Source: Fodinibius salipaludis (lineage in GTDB: Bacteria > Bacteroidota > Rhodothermia > Balneolales > Balneolaceae). From it: a stretch of DNA of 64,000 nucleotides. The translations under genes and the position numbers were made by a program. Location of the stretch: NCBI RefSeq assembly GCF_002287075.1, contig NZ_NSKE01000003.1:62001-126000 (forward strand), written 5' to 3'. Positions within the stretch are counted from its first letter, which is position 1, and each line of letters begins with the position of its first letter. Of the stretch, positions 25,551-34,191 are shown piece by piece. A model generated the notes under the pieces. It saw only the letters and a program-made list of their open reading frames with translations. It was not told the DNA's origin and searched no databases.

Positions 25551-26685
25551 GTGAATTATCTGAGTTTTGCCCTCAAAGAGAAACGAATTTTGTCGTTTTG
25601 GGCTTTCTTTCACCTTTATGTCCAGCTTTGGACAAACCTTTCTAATCTCCCTGTTTGTCCCCTATCTCGGTAAGTGGATAGATGACTTACCTCTTCGTAT
25701 GTACAGCCAGATGGTGGCTGCCGGACTGCTGGTAGCAAGTATAACGGTAGCGCTGTCTTGGCACGTGGCGCTATTGTTTGTGGGATTGGTATTACTCAGA
25801 TTGTCGGGCCAAGGGCTTAGCAGTCATACTGCACAGACTGCCATGGCGCGTTACTTCGTGCACCAGCGGGGCAAGGCCCTCAGTATTTCCAGCCTGGGAT
25901 ATCCTGTTGGAGAAGGAATATTGCCATTAGCTATTGCGGGGCTATTGGGCATTTTTAGTTGGCGCGTGACCTGGGGCATTATAGTGTTGGTTATTGCCCT
26001 GTTTTTTATACCCCTTGTTCGTTTTATCCTGAGCAGTCGCGAATATAAAGATGTTGAGGATACAGAGGAGGGTTCCCAAGCGGCTGATAGTAGCTGGGAA
26101 GTATACAGGATGCTGGTAAAGGATTACCGCATATGGCTGGTAACGCCGGTAGTTCTACTACCACCCTTTTGGGCCACGGGATTATTTTTGTATCAGGTTT
26201 CTATTGCCGAGCAGCTTGGATGGACAGCCACGTTAATCGCTTCGGCCTTTGTAGCCTTTGCTGCCAGCAGAGTGGTAAGCTCTATTTCTATAGGTCCGTT
26301 GATAGACTATTTTAGTGCAAAAACGCTTATACCCTACTATGTACTTCCTTTCGGGGCCGGATTGGTGTTTGCCTATTATCATCCGGGAAGCTGGTCTGCC
26401 TTTGCCTACATGCTGCTTATTGGTGTTACTATGGGGGTAGGGAGTAATATAAAATCGGCACTGTGGGCCGAGTTATATGGCAGAGATGTTATTGGAACAT
26501 TGCGGTCGGTATTTTCATCATTGATGGTATTAATTACGGCACTGTGCCCCTTTTTGATAGGTTGGGCCATTGATAACGGAATGGCAATGGAATCCATTAT
26601 ATTTATCGCTATTGCTACAATCGGCATTGCCACTTTGATGGCTTTTGCTGCATTCAATTTTACGACAAAGGAGGAGACAGTATGA
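25551..26685 (+). CDS. MFS transporter, N-terminus in a second frame (one-base indel)
   Basis: A major facilitator superfamily permease of about 375-380 residues with 11-12 hydrophobic helices. It shows the typical first-helix text SFTFMSSFGQTFLISLFVPY and the loop motif GKALSISSLGYPVGE. The main frame has no ATG before SFTFM and begins from a doubtful TTG at 25567. A GTG at 25551 in another frame encodes NYLSFALKEKRILSF, a good cytoplasmic lead. Removing one T from TTTT at 25596-25599 joins the frames as ILSFGLSFTFM. The substrate is unknown. The stop overlaps the next ATG (ATGA), so a DksA/TraR-like gene was coupled to it. Confidence 0.82.
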
Positions 26686-26960
26686 CAGAGCAAGAGCAGC
26701 AGGAGATGAAAGAAATATTAGGCGAAAAAAATTGAAGAGACTAAAGAGGAGATCGAACAGCTTGAAGAGCTTACAAAACCTGTGAAACCCGATAATGCCT
26801 ACGGTCGATTGTCGCGAATGGATACGATCAATAATAAAACTATTAACGACAAAGCATTGCGCGAACGAAAAAAGTAGGCTTCAAAAATTAGAGCGGCCCA
26901 AAAAAGCTTGATGAGGGCAAGTACGGCACGATTTGTAAAGTGTGCTTAGAAATCATAATT
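26682..26960 (+). pseudogene. Degraded DksA/TraR-type zinc-finger gene
   Basis: Read across three frames, this stretch encodes a DksA/TraR-like protein: MTEQEQQEMKEILGEK, then EETKEEIEQLEELTKPVKPD and NAYGRLSRMDTINNKTIND, then KALRERK, then LQKLERPKKLDEGKYG and finally TICKVCLEI. GRLSRMD..NNK and KLDEGKYGxC are the family hallmarks, and CKVC is half of the zinc finger. Frames rejoin if one A is removed from each of three runs (26725-26731, 26868-26873, 26900-26905). The second zinc-finger half is absent. DksA-like proteins bind RNA polymerase in stress responses. Its ATG overlaps the MFS stop codon. Confidence 0.7.
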
Positions 26961-27094
26961 ATATTATTATTGATTATAGGGAACGCCACTTTGGGTATAA
27001 GTAATTTAATATGCAAAAGGGATTAATTTATTAGTATAATTCAATATTAAATCGTTTAATAAGAAAGAACACTTAATAATAAAAAAGGGGTATT

Positions 27095-27508
27095 ATGTTA
27101 GATCGATTACGTTCTTCTAAGTTAGGTGAATTTGTGGATGCCGGAACATCGGCAGCAATTTTCCGAATTTTTGTTGCCTTCTTTATGCTGTACGGTCATG
27201 GCTGGGGGAAACTCATGAGTGTTTTCGGAGGCGAATTTCAATTTTTAGATCCTCTTGGTATTGGCCCAACAGCGTCATTAATATTAGCCGCTTTTGCCGA
27301 GGCAATCTGCTCACTGTTAATTATTGCTGGTTTTTGGACCCGCCTTGCTTCATTAATATTAACTATAAATATGGCAGTAGCTGTATTTTTTGTACATCTT
27401 CCCGGTGGCGACTGGTTTGGTGATATGGAACTTCCGGTATTATATTTATTAGCTTTTATCGTTATTTTCTTGCTTGGTCCCGGCAAATATTCTGTCGACA
27501 AAAGCTAA
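27095..27508 (+). CDS. DoxX-family membrane protein
   Basis: A 137-residue membrane protein with four predicted helices (about residues 18-36, 55-77, 80-98 and 110-130). The DoxX family pattern is clear: AAIFRIFVAFFMLYGHGWGK near the start, a central AFAEAICSLLIIAGFWTRL, and PVLYLLAFIVIFLLGPGKYSVD at the end. DoxX proteins are associated with thiol and quinone redox chemistry, for example the thiosulfate:quinone oxidoreductase subunit in archaea and the SodA-SseA-DoxX complex in mycobacteria. It is monocistronic, followed by a strong terminator, and lies at the left end of the redox/sulfur gene block. Two other DoxX genes occur at 9975 and 31295. Confidence 0.9.
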   Translation: MLDRLRSSKLGEFVDAGTSAAIFRIFVAFFMLYGHGWGKLMSVFGGEFQFLDPLGIGPTASLILAAFAEAICSLLIIAGFWTRLASLILTINMAVAVFFVHLPGGDWFGDMELPVLYLLAFIVIFLLGPGKYSVDKS

Positions 27509-27537
27509 GGATAAATTAGAAGTATCATTGTTTATAG

Positions 27538-27567
27538 AGGGAGGGTATTTTACGATACTCTCCCTTT
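27538..27567 (+). terminator. Intrinsic terminator after the DoxX gene
   Basis: The inverted repeat GGGAGGGTAT / ATACTCTCCC with a six-base loop is followed by TTTTAT. It lies about 30 bp downstream of the stop codon. Confidence 0.8.
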
Positions 27568-27584
27568 TATATATGCGTTTGTAA

Positions 27585-28301
27585 ATGAAACTTTTCTTCC
27601 GACACAATTATATTTATTTGATATTATTTATAAGCCTAACTTTTATGGTGTTAGGCTGTAAACAGCAAGTTAAGCAAGATTCCAAAGAAATAGGTAATGG
27701 GGGCGAACTTGCTGAGTTACCCGACTTTAAATCCATAGAAACCGAGCAGGTTTTTGTCTATAATTGTGCTGACTCCCTTCAGTTTACTGCTCATGTAACT
27801 TCCGACAGTACGTGGCTTTTCTTGTCCGATACAACGTTAAAAGTGATGCCCGTAAAAGCTGGATCTGGTGCTCGGTACGAAGGGAATTCCTATTTATACT
27901 GGAGTAAGGGTAGCGAAGCTGTCTTTCAAAAGCCAAAAGGGTCATTTATGACCTGCCAGTCCGTTCCGAAAGAACGAGCCTGGGCCGCGGCAAAACTTCG
28001 GGGTGTCGATTTCAGGGCGTTGGGACAGGAACCCGGCTGGTTTTTAGAGCTTCAAAAAGAAAACCAGCTTAAATATGTGGGAAACTATGGAGAGGATACA
28101 TTGATCGTTGAATCACCTGAACCCGAGGCGGATAGTCAGGATAAACGAACAGTATATCGCGCAGAAAGTGCGCAGCAGACGCTCGAGCTGGTAATTGAAG
28201 ATACGCCCTGCACGGATATCATGAGCGGGTTCGATTTTCCCCAAACCGTAAGAGTCACTGTAGATGGTGAAACCTACAGGGGGTGCGGCCGATACCTGTA
28301 A
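27585..28301 (+). CDS. MliC-like lipoprotein with C-terminal COG3650-like domain
   Basis: A 238-residue predicted lipoprotein. The signal peptide is followed by a lipobox (MVLGCKQQ, Cys at about residue 25). The first domain (about residues 55-125) looks like MliC, the membrane-bound C-type lysozyme inhibitor: VFVYNCADSLQFTAHV, LLYWSKGSEAVFQKP-like text, and SFMTCQSVP, with paired Cys. The second domain (about residues 135-238) reads ALGQEPGWFLELQKENQL and CTDIMSGFDFPQTV and resembles the COG3650 family of heat-shock-like lipoproteins. The combination is known in proteobacterial envelope proteins. A role in defending peptidoglycan against host or competitor lysozyme is plausible but inferred. 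Confidence 0.75.
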   Translation: MKLFFRHNYIYLILFISLTFMVLGCKQQVKQDSKEIGNGGELAELPDFKSIETEQVFVYNCADSLQFTAHVTSDSTWLFLSDTTLKVMPVKAGSGARYEGNSYLYWSKGSEAVFQKPKGSFMTCQSVPKERAWAAAKLRGVDFRALGQEPGWFLELQKENQLKYVGNYGEDTLIVESPEPEADSQDKRTVYRAESAQQTLELVIEDTPCTDIMSGFDFPQTVRVTVDGETYRGCGRYL

Positions 28302-28322
28302 TAGGTTATATTTCCTAAAAAG

Positions 28323-29117
28323 TTATTGTAGATGGTCGACAAGCTCCCAGAGTTCAACCTTTATTAGATCTCGGGTGTTGTAGATCGTTTCAAAAAGCTC
28401 AGGCACATTACTGTTTTTACCCATCGTTTGCCGGATAATCTCTTCATTAAAACCAAACTCGAAATGTTCCAGTTCTTTAAAATGATTGCCGGTAGCGAAA
28501 TTATACCCGTAATTCATTCCGGATGGCAAAACAAGTGAATATACCTCCCAGCCCGCCATTCGATCTCGTTCAATCCGTTCCAGATGAATGGGTTTGGCAA
28601 TTTCATCCTCCAGCATCAAGTAGTCGGGATCTTTGCCTTGTGCTACTTCCATATAGTCCATCGATATGTACCGACTTGGCGTTGAGCCTGTATCAGCAAA
28701 GGCGCTGTCTTCGACCCTCCATATTTCAGACTTAACAAGGGTGGCAAGTTTAGTAAGTTGTTCCGCACCGCCTTTGGCTATTGCAGAAGGCACAAAGCCA
28801 GGTGCATTACTCGCAGAAAAATGGTCTCCCAACTTATCTATCGAAGAAGCCGTAGTAATACTTACAAAGTTGTAGCTGCTTTCTTGGCCACCCGGATATT
28901 TCACCTTGTATAGGTACCAGGCTTGTATATCATCATTCTCGAGGAGAGATCTAAATCCCGAGACAAGATCTTTGTCGGCCACCTTCAAGAATCGATCAAA
29001 CTCTGTTTGGTTAACTTGGAGATAGTCAATTTTCTTGTAGAGATCATCCCCCGTTTGTGCAAATGAGGTTGCAAAAAAGACGAAACACAGTGCAAAAGGT
29101 AAGAGTAACTTCTTCAT
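28323..29117 (-). CDS. Hypothetical exported protein, 264 residues
   Basis: An exported soluble protein that I do not recognise. The ATG at 29115-29117 gives a typical signal peptide (KKLLLPFALCFVFFATSFAQ) and has a GGGGGC stretch upstream. A longer frame from 29153 adds residues that would bury it. The mature part reads as two similar halves, each containing a YL/DYMEV core, an IERDRM- or VADKD-type helix and a VYSLVLPSG or YLYKVKYPGG strand. This suggests an internally duplicated alpha-beta fold, perhaps of the dimeric ferredoxin-like barrel type. It is convergent with the MliC-like lipoprotein gene. No function is proposed. Confidence 0.7.
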   Translation of the reverse strand: MKKLLLPFALCFVFFATSFAQTGDDLYKKIDYLQVNQTEFDRFLKVADKDLVSGFRSLLENDDIQAWYLYKVKYPGGQESSYNFVSITTASSIDKLGDHFSASNAPGFVPSAIAKGGAEQLTKLATLVKSEIWRVEDSAFADTGSTPSRYISMDYMEVAQGKDPDYLMLEDEIAKPIHLERIERDRMAGWEVYSLVLPSGMNYGYNFATGNHFKELEHFEFGFNEEIIRQTMGKNSNVPELFETIYNTRDLIKVELWELVDHLQ

Positions 29118-29396
29118 GTCAGCCCCCGCTTTTTTATGAAGTTGTATTACCAATTAAAGCAATTTATAATACAAATGCACTATTCGGCTGTTCTTATAAC
29201 AAACAGGCCTTTCTATGCTACAGAAAATAGGTTAAGAGCGTTGGAAATGTTTTTTGGATTGAATAAGAAGTTGGAGTCATCGTTTCGTTGCGGTTACCCA
29301 AAAGTGCTCGGCGGCCGGGCTATGATTGCCCCTTCTGTTGAAGGTTGGCTTGGCAAACTACTAGCAAGGTATCTCAAAAGGTCGATTCCCGTCGAT
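29118..29396. other. Intergenic stretch without a convincing gene
   Basis: Between the two leftward genes there is no credible coding frame. The plus-strand frame over 29136-29426 has mixed composition, no ribosome-binding site, and runs through the DsrE terminator. The region probably holds only the promoter of the gene at 28323-29117. Confidence 0.5.
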
Positions 29397-29437
29397 AAAA
29401 AAGATTCTCGCTCCCATAAAGTATGAGAACGAGAACC
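29397..29437 (-). terminator. Intrinsic terminator of the DsrE-like gene
   Basis: On the minus strand, a 16-bp stem with G-U pairs (GGTTCTCGTTCTCATA / TATGGGAGCGAGAATC) and a CTT loop is followed by TTTTTT. It lies about 30 bp after the stop of the gene at 29468-29824. Confidence 0.8.
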
Positions 29438-29467
29438 TTCAGGGGTATGATAAAAACTGTACGGATT

Positions 29468-29824
29468 CTAAAATGTTATGACCTGATACCCATCCGCGAT
29501 AAAGTTTCTGAGGCTTGGATGCTGATCGTACTCGTCAAGTAAATCGATGTCAGATTCTTTTATCTCTTTAAAAACGCCGAATGCCTTTGCACAAAAGCGA
29601 CATGCCCCGTGAATGTTACTTTTAATGGTCGCATAAAGTGGGTGAGCATCATGTTCTTCATCTTCCAGTTCGGGAATCCACTCAGTTCCTGCTCCGTCAA
29701 ATACAATTTGAACTTTATCGTCGTGATCCTGGAGCTCTTTGGCAAGTTCCAGAGCGTTTACAACGCGTCCCAGTGATGCGTGAGATTCCGTTCCGGCTAA
29801 TACTACGATAGCTACTTTATTCAT
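29468..29824 (-). CDS. DsrE-family protein
   Basis: A 118-residue DsrE/DsrF-like protein of the kind that relays sulfur or acts as a small oligomeric redox protein. The N-terminus reads KVAIVVLAGTESHASLGRVV, followed by NALELAKEL and KVQIVFDGAGTEWIP, and then HGACRFCAKAFG, which places a CxxC pair near residue 75. The C-terminal IADGYQVITF strand closes the fold. It is monocistronic with its own terminator and is divergent from the tlpA-ccdA pair, with which it shares a regulatory region. Its location within a block of rhodanese, DoxX and thioredoxin-like genes supports sulfur or thiol chemistry, but the partner is not known. Confidence 0.85.
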   Translation of the reverse strand: MNKVAIVVLAGTESHASLGRVVNALELAKELQDHDDKVQIVFDGAGTEWIPELEDEEHDAHPLYATIKSNIHGACRFCAKAFGVFKEIKESDIDLLDEYDQHPSLRNFIADGYQVITF

Positions 29825-29932
29825 GGCGGTAAAAGGTTAATGGATATTAGTTTTATTGTTAATGACGAGATTAGTTCAGGTTATCTTACCTGCTTATAAG
29901 TCATTTAATGCGATAAACTATATTTCTGAATT

Positions 29933-29943
29933 ATATCGTAAGA
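29933..29943 (+). promoter_or_regulatory. ATATCGTAAGA element upstream of tlpA
   Basis: The 11-mer ATATCGTAAGA lies 66 bp before the tlpA-like start codon. The identical word occurs twice more as an inverted pair at 37157-37167 and 37195-37205, with a variant at 39843-39852. It may be a promoter or operator for the redox block. Confidence 0.45.
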
Positions 29944-30008
29944 TTTTCGGAGGCCGCTTGTTCTAAAGAGTGAACTATTATTGAATCTCAAAATTATGTG
30001 ATCATATC

Positions 30009-30551
30009 ATGAAAGGATTGAACTTTGGTATTGCTGCTTTATTCTCGGCTTTACTTTTATTGGGGGCATGTTCTTCAGAAAATTCAGAATCAACGGAAAA
30101 TAATAACGCCAAAAATGAGCAGAGCGAGCTTAAAAAAGCACCTGATTTTGAGGTTGAAACACTGGAAGGTGATACGGTAAGCCTGCAAAAAACGATGGAA
30201 GAAGATAAGCCACTGATGGTATATTTTACGGCTTCGTGGTGTCCCATTTGTGCTAAAAACTGGCCGGTGCTTTCCGAGGTATATCCAGATTACAAAGATC
30301 GAGTTAATTTTGTGGCAATTGGCATTGATCCCACCGATACGCGAGAGGTGATGGTAGATCTGGCTGAAGAAAAAGGATTTGAGTTTCCCACGACATGGGG
30401 GCATCCGCAAATTATGGTAGATTTCGGGGTGGAAAGCCAAGCAACGACTGTTGGAGTTAATCGTGATGGTTATATCGTTTTTCAAAAAAATAAAACGGCT
30501 CTGAACGAAGTGGAGTACAGAGAACTGTTTAACCAGTTGGTCAATAATTGA
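30009..30551 (+). CDS. TlpA-like thiol-disulfide reductase lipoprotein
   Basis: A 180-residue thioredoxin-fold lipoprotein facing the periplasm. The signal peptide ends in a lipobox (LLGACSSE, Cys at about residue 21), followed by a Glu/Asn/Ser linker. The AhpC/TSA-Redoxin-type thioredoxin domain starts at KAPDFEVETLEGD. The redox CxxC is in FTASWCPICAKNWP at about residues 77-82. A cis-Pro-like TTVGVNRDGYIV near the C-terminus completes the fold. It reduces periplasmic disulfides or supports cytochrome c maturation, using electrons passed by the CcdA homologue encoded directly after it. The two genes are adjacent, and a TTG upstream of the next ATG would make them overlap. Confidence 0.9.
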   Translation: MKGLNFGIAALFSALLLLGACSSENSESTENNNAKNEQSELKKAPDFEVETLEGDTVSLQKTMEEDKPLMVYFTASWCPICAKNWPVLSEVYPDYKDRVNFVAIGIDPTDTREVMVDLAEEKGFEFPTTWGHPQIMVDFGVESQATTVGVNRDGYIVFQKNKTALNEVEYRELFNQLVNN

Positions 30552-30556
30552 GATCC

Positions 30557-31225
30557 ATGGAATTTATCTATTTCTCTTTTATACAGGGGGTTTTTGCATT
30601 CCTTGCTCCCTGTGCTGTAGCCATATTGCCGGGGTATATTGTCGCTTTTATTTCGAGAAATTCGCAGCAAAATCCGTCTACAACACGAAGATTTTATCGC
30701 GGATTAAAGTTAGCGATGCTAAGCATTTTGGGAATATTAGCTGTGTATGCTGTTGCAGGTGGACTGATTATCGTAGCTGCGCAGGTGTTAAAAGATAATA
30801 TGGTATGGATCACTATTGGGATGGGTTCGGTGCTGGTAGTAATGGGATTTTTTATGGTGATGGGAAAAGACCTTTCATTTTCAATTAATATGAATAATCC
30901 CACCGATAGAACCGAAGCCGTTGAAGCATTTGTATTTGGCATTGCCTACGCTATTGGTGCACTGGGGTGTTTGTTCCCCCTATTTTTAGTGGTAGCAACA
31001 CAGGCTATGGCCGCCCCAACAGTCTGGTTGGGAGCGTCTTACGTCGGCGCATATTTTGTAGGAATTAGCGGGATGATGGTTGGCGCTATCTTATTATCTG
31101 TTTTTGCCAAGGATTTACTCATGAAGTACCTCCGAAAAATACTTCCACACATGGAACGAATTACAGGAGGGCTCCTTATTCTGGCAGGCCTATATGTTAT
31201 TTATTATCAAACGACCTTGCTTTAA
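30557..31225 (+). CDS. ccdA: CcdA/DsbD-type transmembrane electron carrier
   Basis: A 222-residue inner-membrane protein with six predicted helices, of the CcdA type that carries reducing equivalents from cytoplasmic thioredoxin to periplasmic thioredoxin-like proteins. The two conserved cysteines of the family are present: LAPCAVAILPGY in helix 1 and GALGCLFPLFL in helix 4. I used the ATG at 30557; a TTG at 30548 overlaps the tlpA stop. It is the second gene of the tlpA-ccdA pair and a DoxX gene follows 69 bp later. This arrangement strongly suggests a periplasmic thiol reduction pathway. Confidence 0.9.
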   Translation: MEFIYFSFIQGVFAFLAPCAVAILPGYIVAFISRNSQQNPSTTRRFYRGLKLAMLSILGILAVYAVAGGLIIVAAQVLKDNMVWITIGMGSVLVVMGFFMVMGKDLSFSINMNNPTDRTEAVEAFVFGIAYAIGALGCLFPLFLVVATQAMAAPTVWLGASYVGAYFVGISGMMVGAILLSVFAKDLLMKYLRKILPHMERITGGLLILAGLYVIYYQTTLL

Positions 31226-31294
31226 AAAGTAAGATAACACGTCTTGTTGACATCAATAATTATAGCTCACAATAATAAAAGTTAGGGGTCACAT

Positions 31295-31714
31295 ATGGAT
31301 CAACTAAATAAACTATCGGGAATAGCACATTGGTTACCGCGACTTTCATTGGCTGCAATATTTATTTTTCATGGATTTCCAAAGGTTGCGATGACGGGAG
31401 ATGTGGCAGCTATGATGGGCATGCCATTTATCATGGTTTTAATGATAGGTATTGCAGAAGTAGGCGGAGCTTTGCTTATGCTATGGGGTGGATTTGGTCC
31501 GGATTGGGCTACACGATTATCCGGTATTATTTTTACTGGAATTATGATTGGTGCCATCGTGATGGTTCACGCCCAATATGGTTGGAACTCGATTAACATG
31601 GGTGATAACGGTGGACGCGGAATGGAGTTTCAGGTACTAATTATCGCTGTGTCCTTGCTTTATGCCTTTAAGGGAAATGCCATCAAAAAAGCGACAGAAT
31701 CGGTTGCAGCATAA
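31295..31714 (+). CDS. DoxX-family membrane protein
   Basis: A 139-residue four-helix membrane protein of the DoxX family: WLPRLSLAAIFIFHGFPKV at the start, a central MIGIAEVGGALLMLWGGFG, a TGIMIGAIVMVHAQYGWNS third helix and a final VLIIAVSLLYAFKG. The HGFPK and MVHAQ motifs are common in DoxX members next to redox genes. It follows the tlpA-ccdA pair by about 70 bp on the same strand and ends in a strong terminator, so the three genes may form one transcript. That would tie this DoxX copy to periplasmic thiol reduction, an inference from order alone. Confidence 0.9.
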   Translation: MDQLNKLSGIAHWLPRLSLAAIFIFHGFPKVAMTGDVAAMMGMPFIMVLMIGIAEVGGALLMLWGGFGPDWATRLSGIIFTGIMIGAIVMVHAQYGWNSINMGDNGGRGMEFQVLIIAVSLLYAFKGNAIKKATESVAA

Positions 31715-31735
31715 ATATTCAATTTAAAACTGAGA

Positions 31736-31767
31736 AGGGATAAAGTTTTCCGCTTTATCCCTTTTTT
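31736..31767 (+). terminator. Intrinsic terminator after DoxX
   Basis: The stem GGGATAAAG / CTTTATCCC with a seven-base loop is followed by TTTTTTATTT, just after the DoxX stop codon. It also overlaps the end of the convergent triple-rhodanese gene. Confidence 0.85.
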
Positions 31768-31769
31768 AT

Positions 31770-33071
31770 TTATACGTTTTTTAAAACAGATTGATCAGGT
31801 TCTCCGGTCTCAATAGGGTTTTCCGGATCGTTGCACCATTCAAACCATCCCCCATCATAGACCGAAACTTTGGGCCATCCCATCAGCCAGGCATTCATAA
31901 AAGCCTCGCTACCCCGCCAGCCGGTCCCGCAATAAAACGCTACATGTTTGTCGGGCGTTATACCCCCTTCTTTCCAGGCCGAGGCAATTTCTTGGTATTC
32001 CCGCATCGTATGGTCAAAATTGCGATAGTTTTCCATGTGGTAAGCGTCACTTCCACAATTGCCAAAAATAGCACCGGGAATTCGCCCCTTTTTTTCAATG
32101 TAGTGATAACCGCTGCGGTTGCCGATGAATTCCTCCCAGCTTCTGATGCTCACCAGTTCTCCCTTATTTGATGCCAACAGTTGCTTTGCTTCAGGTGTAT
32201 CAATCATATATTCGGGGTTCCCGGGAATCTCTTTGCCGAAGTCTTCAACCGGTGTAGGATGATGTTCTTCAGTTGTCAAATCATAACCTCTCGTTTCCCA
32301 GCTGGTGATGCCGCCGTTAAGTATTCGAATGTCTTCTACACCGGCATAGAGCATGATGGCGGCACAGCGGAGCGCTCCAAGGTGACCCGCACTTTTACCC
32401 GGAAATTTTTCCTCATTATAAACGGGCGACGAAAAGCGTCCGTAAATTACGACCGTGGTATCGTGACGAATGCCCAACTTTTGAAGTGTTTCCTGAAGCT
32501 CTTCGGGCAAACGACGGTTCCATGTTTCCGTTGATTCCAGGCTGTTGGTATCAACAGGGATAGCTCCCGGAATATGGCCCTTGTGGTAATCTTCTATGTG
32601 ATCATAATGGGAGTGACAAATAACATAGTCGTCATTATTAAAGTGGGGTGGTTGTTGTCCGTCAATGAGATTTTTTATCCACTCGGGATACACCAGATGC
32701 TTATATCGCGGTAATTGGTTAAGGGGAAGATCTGAATTTCCGGCCCACTCTTCTACGAAGTTGGTATAGATTTCTACATCTGAATAACCAAGATCAATTA
32801 ACTTCGTGTACATTTCATTACTTTGATTCTCATCGTATCCGTACACGACAACAGGCTGATCCCGTGAAATCGATTTTTCTTCCAGCACTTCTACCCAATC
32901 CATGTATTGAGTCCATTGCATTGGAATACTTTTCGCTCCGGGGATATGTCCGCCTCGCTGCTCGTTTTGAAGGGCCCATCCATTATAAGCGGCAATGGGA
33001 CGAACATCGATTAGTATAGCGTTGGTTTTTTCAAGCTTGGAAATAAGTTCTTGCGTAGATAGGGTATTCAT
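31770..33071 (-). CDS. Triple-domain rhodanese (sulfurtransferase)
   Basis: A 433-residue cytoplasmic protein made of three consecutive rhodanese domains (about residues 1-120, 130-275 and 285-430). Each has an HIPGA/RIPGA turn. The first two lack the active-site cysteine: their loops read VVVYGYDENQ and VVIYGRFSSP. Only the third has a catalytic-type loop, FYCGTGWRGSE. This matches the organisation of large thiosulfate sulfurtransferases, in which upstream domains are structural or substrate-binding. The exact sulfur donor is unknown. The first domain has a GGHIPGAKSIP turn and the second an embedded CHSHYDH stretch. It lies in the redox/sulfur block, convergent with a DoxX gene. Confidence 0.85.
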   Translation of the reverse strand: MNTLSTQELISKLEKTNAILIDVRPIAAYNGWALQNEQRGGHIPGAKSIPMQWTQYMDWVEVLEEKSISRDQPVVVYGYDENQSNEMYTKLIDLGYSDVEIYTNFVEEWAGNSDLPLNQLPRYKHLVYPEWIKNLIDGQQPPHFNNDDYVICHSHYDHIEDYHKGHIPGAIPVDTNSLESTETWNRRLPEELQETLQKLGIRHDTTVVIYGRFSSPVYNEEKFPGKSAGHLGALRCAAIMLYAGVEDIRILNGGITSWETRGYDLTTEEHHPTPVEDFGKEIPGNPEYMIDTPEAKQLLASNKGELVSIRSWEEFIGNRSGYHYIEKKGRIPGAIFGNCGSDAYHMENYRNFDHTMREYQEIASAWKEGGITPDKHVAFYCGTGWRGSEAFMNAWLMGWPKVSVYDGGWFEWCNDPENPIETGEPDQSVLKNV

Positions 33072-33133
33072 GTTCGTAATATTTTGAGATCGTATGGGAA
33101 TTAACGAATAGAGGTGTTGTAATTTGGGAAAAG

Positions 33134-33996
33134 TTATGTTCTCTGCAAATATTGAGTGGAAAAGTAATTATTGGCGTCAGTCCACACCTCTTTAACGGTA
33201 AACCAGAGAGAAACTAACTCCTCAAACTCTTCAATAGAGTATTTATAGGAGTTTTCGGTATGGATAGATTCTCCTTTTTGGAAAGAAAAGTCTTCGCCTG
33301 TAACCGTTACGCTATGATCTTTTTGAGCGATAAGATGCATTTCTATGCGCCCTTCATCAGCATTAAAAAATGCATGGTGCTTAAAATTACCGGAATCGAA
33401 AGTGCCGTCTAACTTACGGTTGATATGGTGCAATATATTCTTGTTAAAAGCAGCGGTAACACTCTTGTGGTCATTATAAGCGGCTTCAAGCACATCAATG
33501 TCTTTTTTTAAATCAACCCCAATTAAAATAGCTCGATCAGACAGGTCGGCATTTTTAAGTGGAGTGATGTAATTGTCTTCTTCTATACTATGGGGATCAA
33601 GCGTTAGTTCCCGTGCCAGCTGACATAGCCGCTTATCGACATCGTTAAGATCCAGTTTATTGTAGTTTGAACGCAACTGCTCAATGCGTTCTTGGTCTTT
33701 CCAGTAGTGATTAAGGACTTCTCCGTGATGCAGCTTGCAGTATTCACAATCATTGGTAGCAGAAACTACGACAGCCATCATTTCGCGCTGTGCTCTGCTC
33801 AGCGGTGATCTGGTAAACATGATGGACATATACAGGTCCATATGCGTAGTTATAGTCTCGGGATTCAAGCTTTGGATTTTGTGGATCCGGGCCAGTTTGC
33901 CTCGTCTCTGCTCAAGCTTTTTGTAAATATCTTTGAGTTTGCCATCCGCCTCATCAGGTTCAATAATATCTATAATGCCATTTGAGAACTATCCAT
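33134..33996 (-). pseudogene. Chimeric gene: AhpD-like N-terminal part joined to the C-terminal part of an EgtD-like protein
   Basis: Residues 1-113 of the uninterrupted frame (from a TTG at 33868) match peroxidase-related carboxymuconolactone decarboxylases: LNPETITTHMDLYM, SPLSRAQREMMAVVVSATN and the CxxC of CEYCKLHHGE. From residue 114 the text changes to the C-terminal part of an EgtD-like histidine methyltransferase: IGVDLKKDIDVLEAAYNDH, FNKNILHHINRKL, GRIEMHLIAQ and IHTENSYKYS. The join is near 33525. The real AhpD start is probably the ATG at 33994-33996, where MDSSQ is cut off by a missing base in a run of three T at 33981-33983. About 180 EgtD residues are missing, so methyltransferase activity is unlikely. 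Confidence 0.75.
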
Positions 33997-34191
33997 GATT
34001 TAAATTTGACGGCGTAATTCATCCAAATATGTTAACAGATGAATTATAAACAGGTGTTCTTACAAATATTTTAAATAAGAGAAACAGTGATTCAACTAAT
34101 TTTTATATTAAGGGGGGGGATGCTTAAGTCGGTGGTTTGGAAAAAGGTTATGTAAAATGAGAAGGGAAATACTTCTCCCAATTAAGTGAGC

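Noticed and set aside
29136-29426. Plus-strand frame of 96 codons upstream of the DsrE gene
   Set aside because: Mixed, unfamily-like composition, no ribosome-binding site, and it overlaps the DsrE terminator on the other strand.
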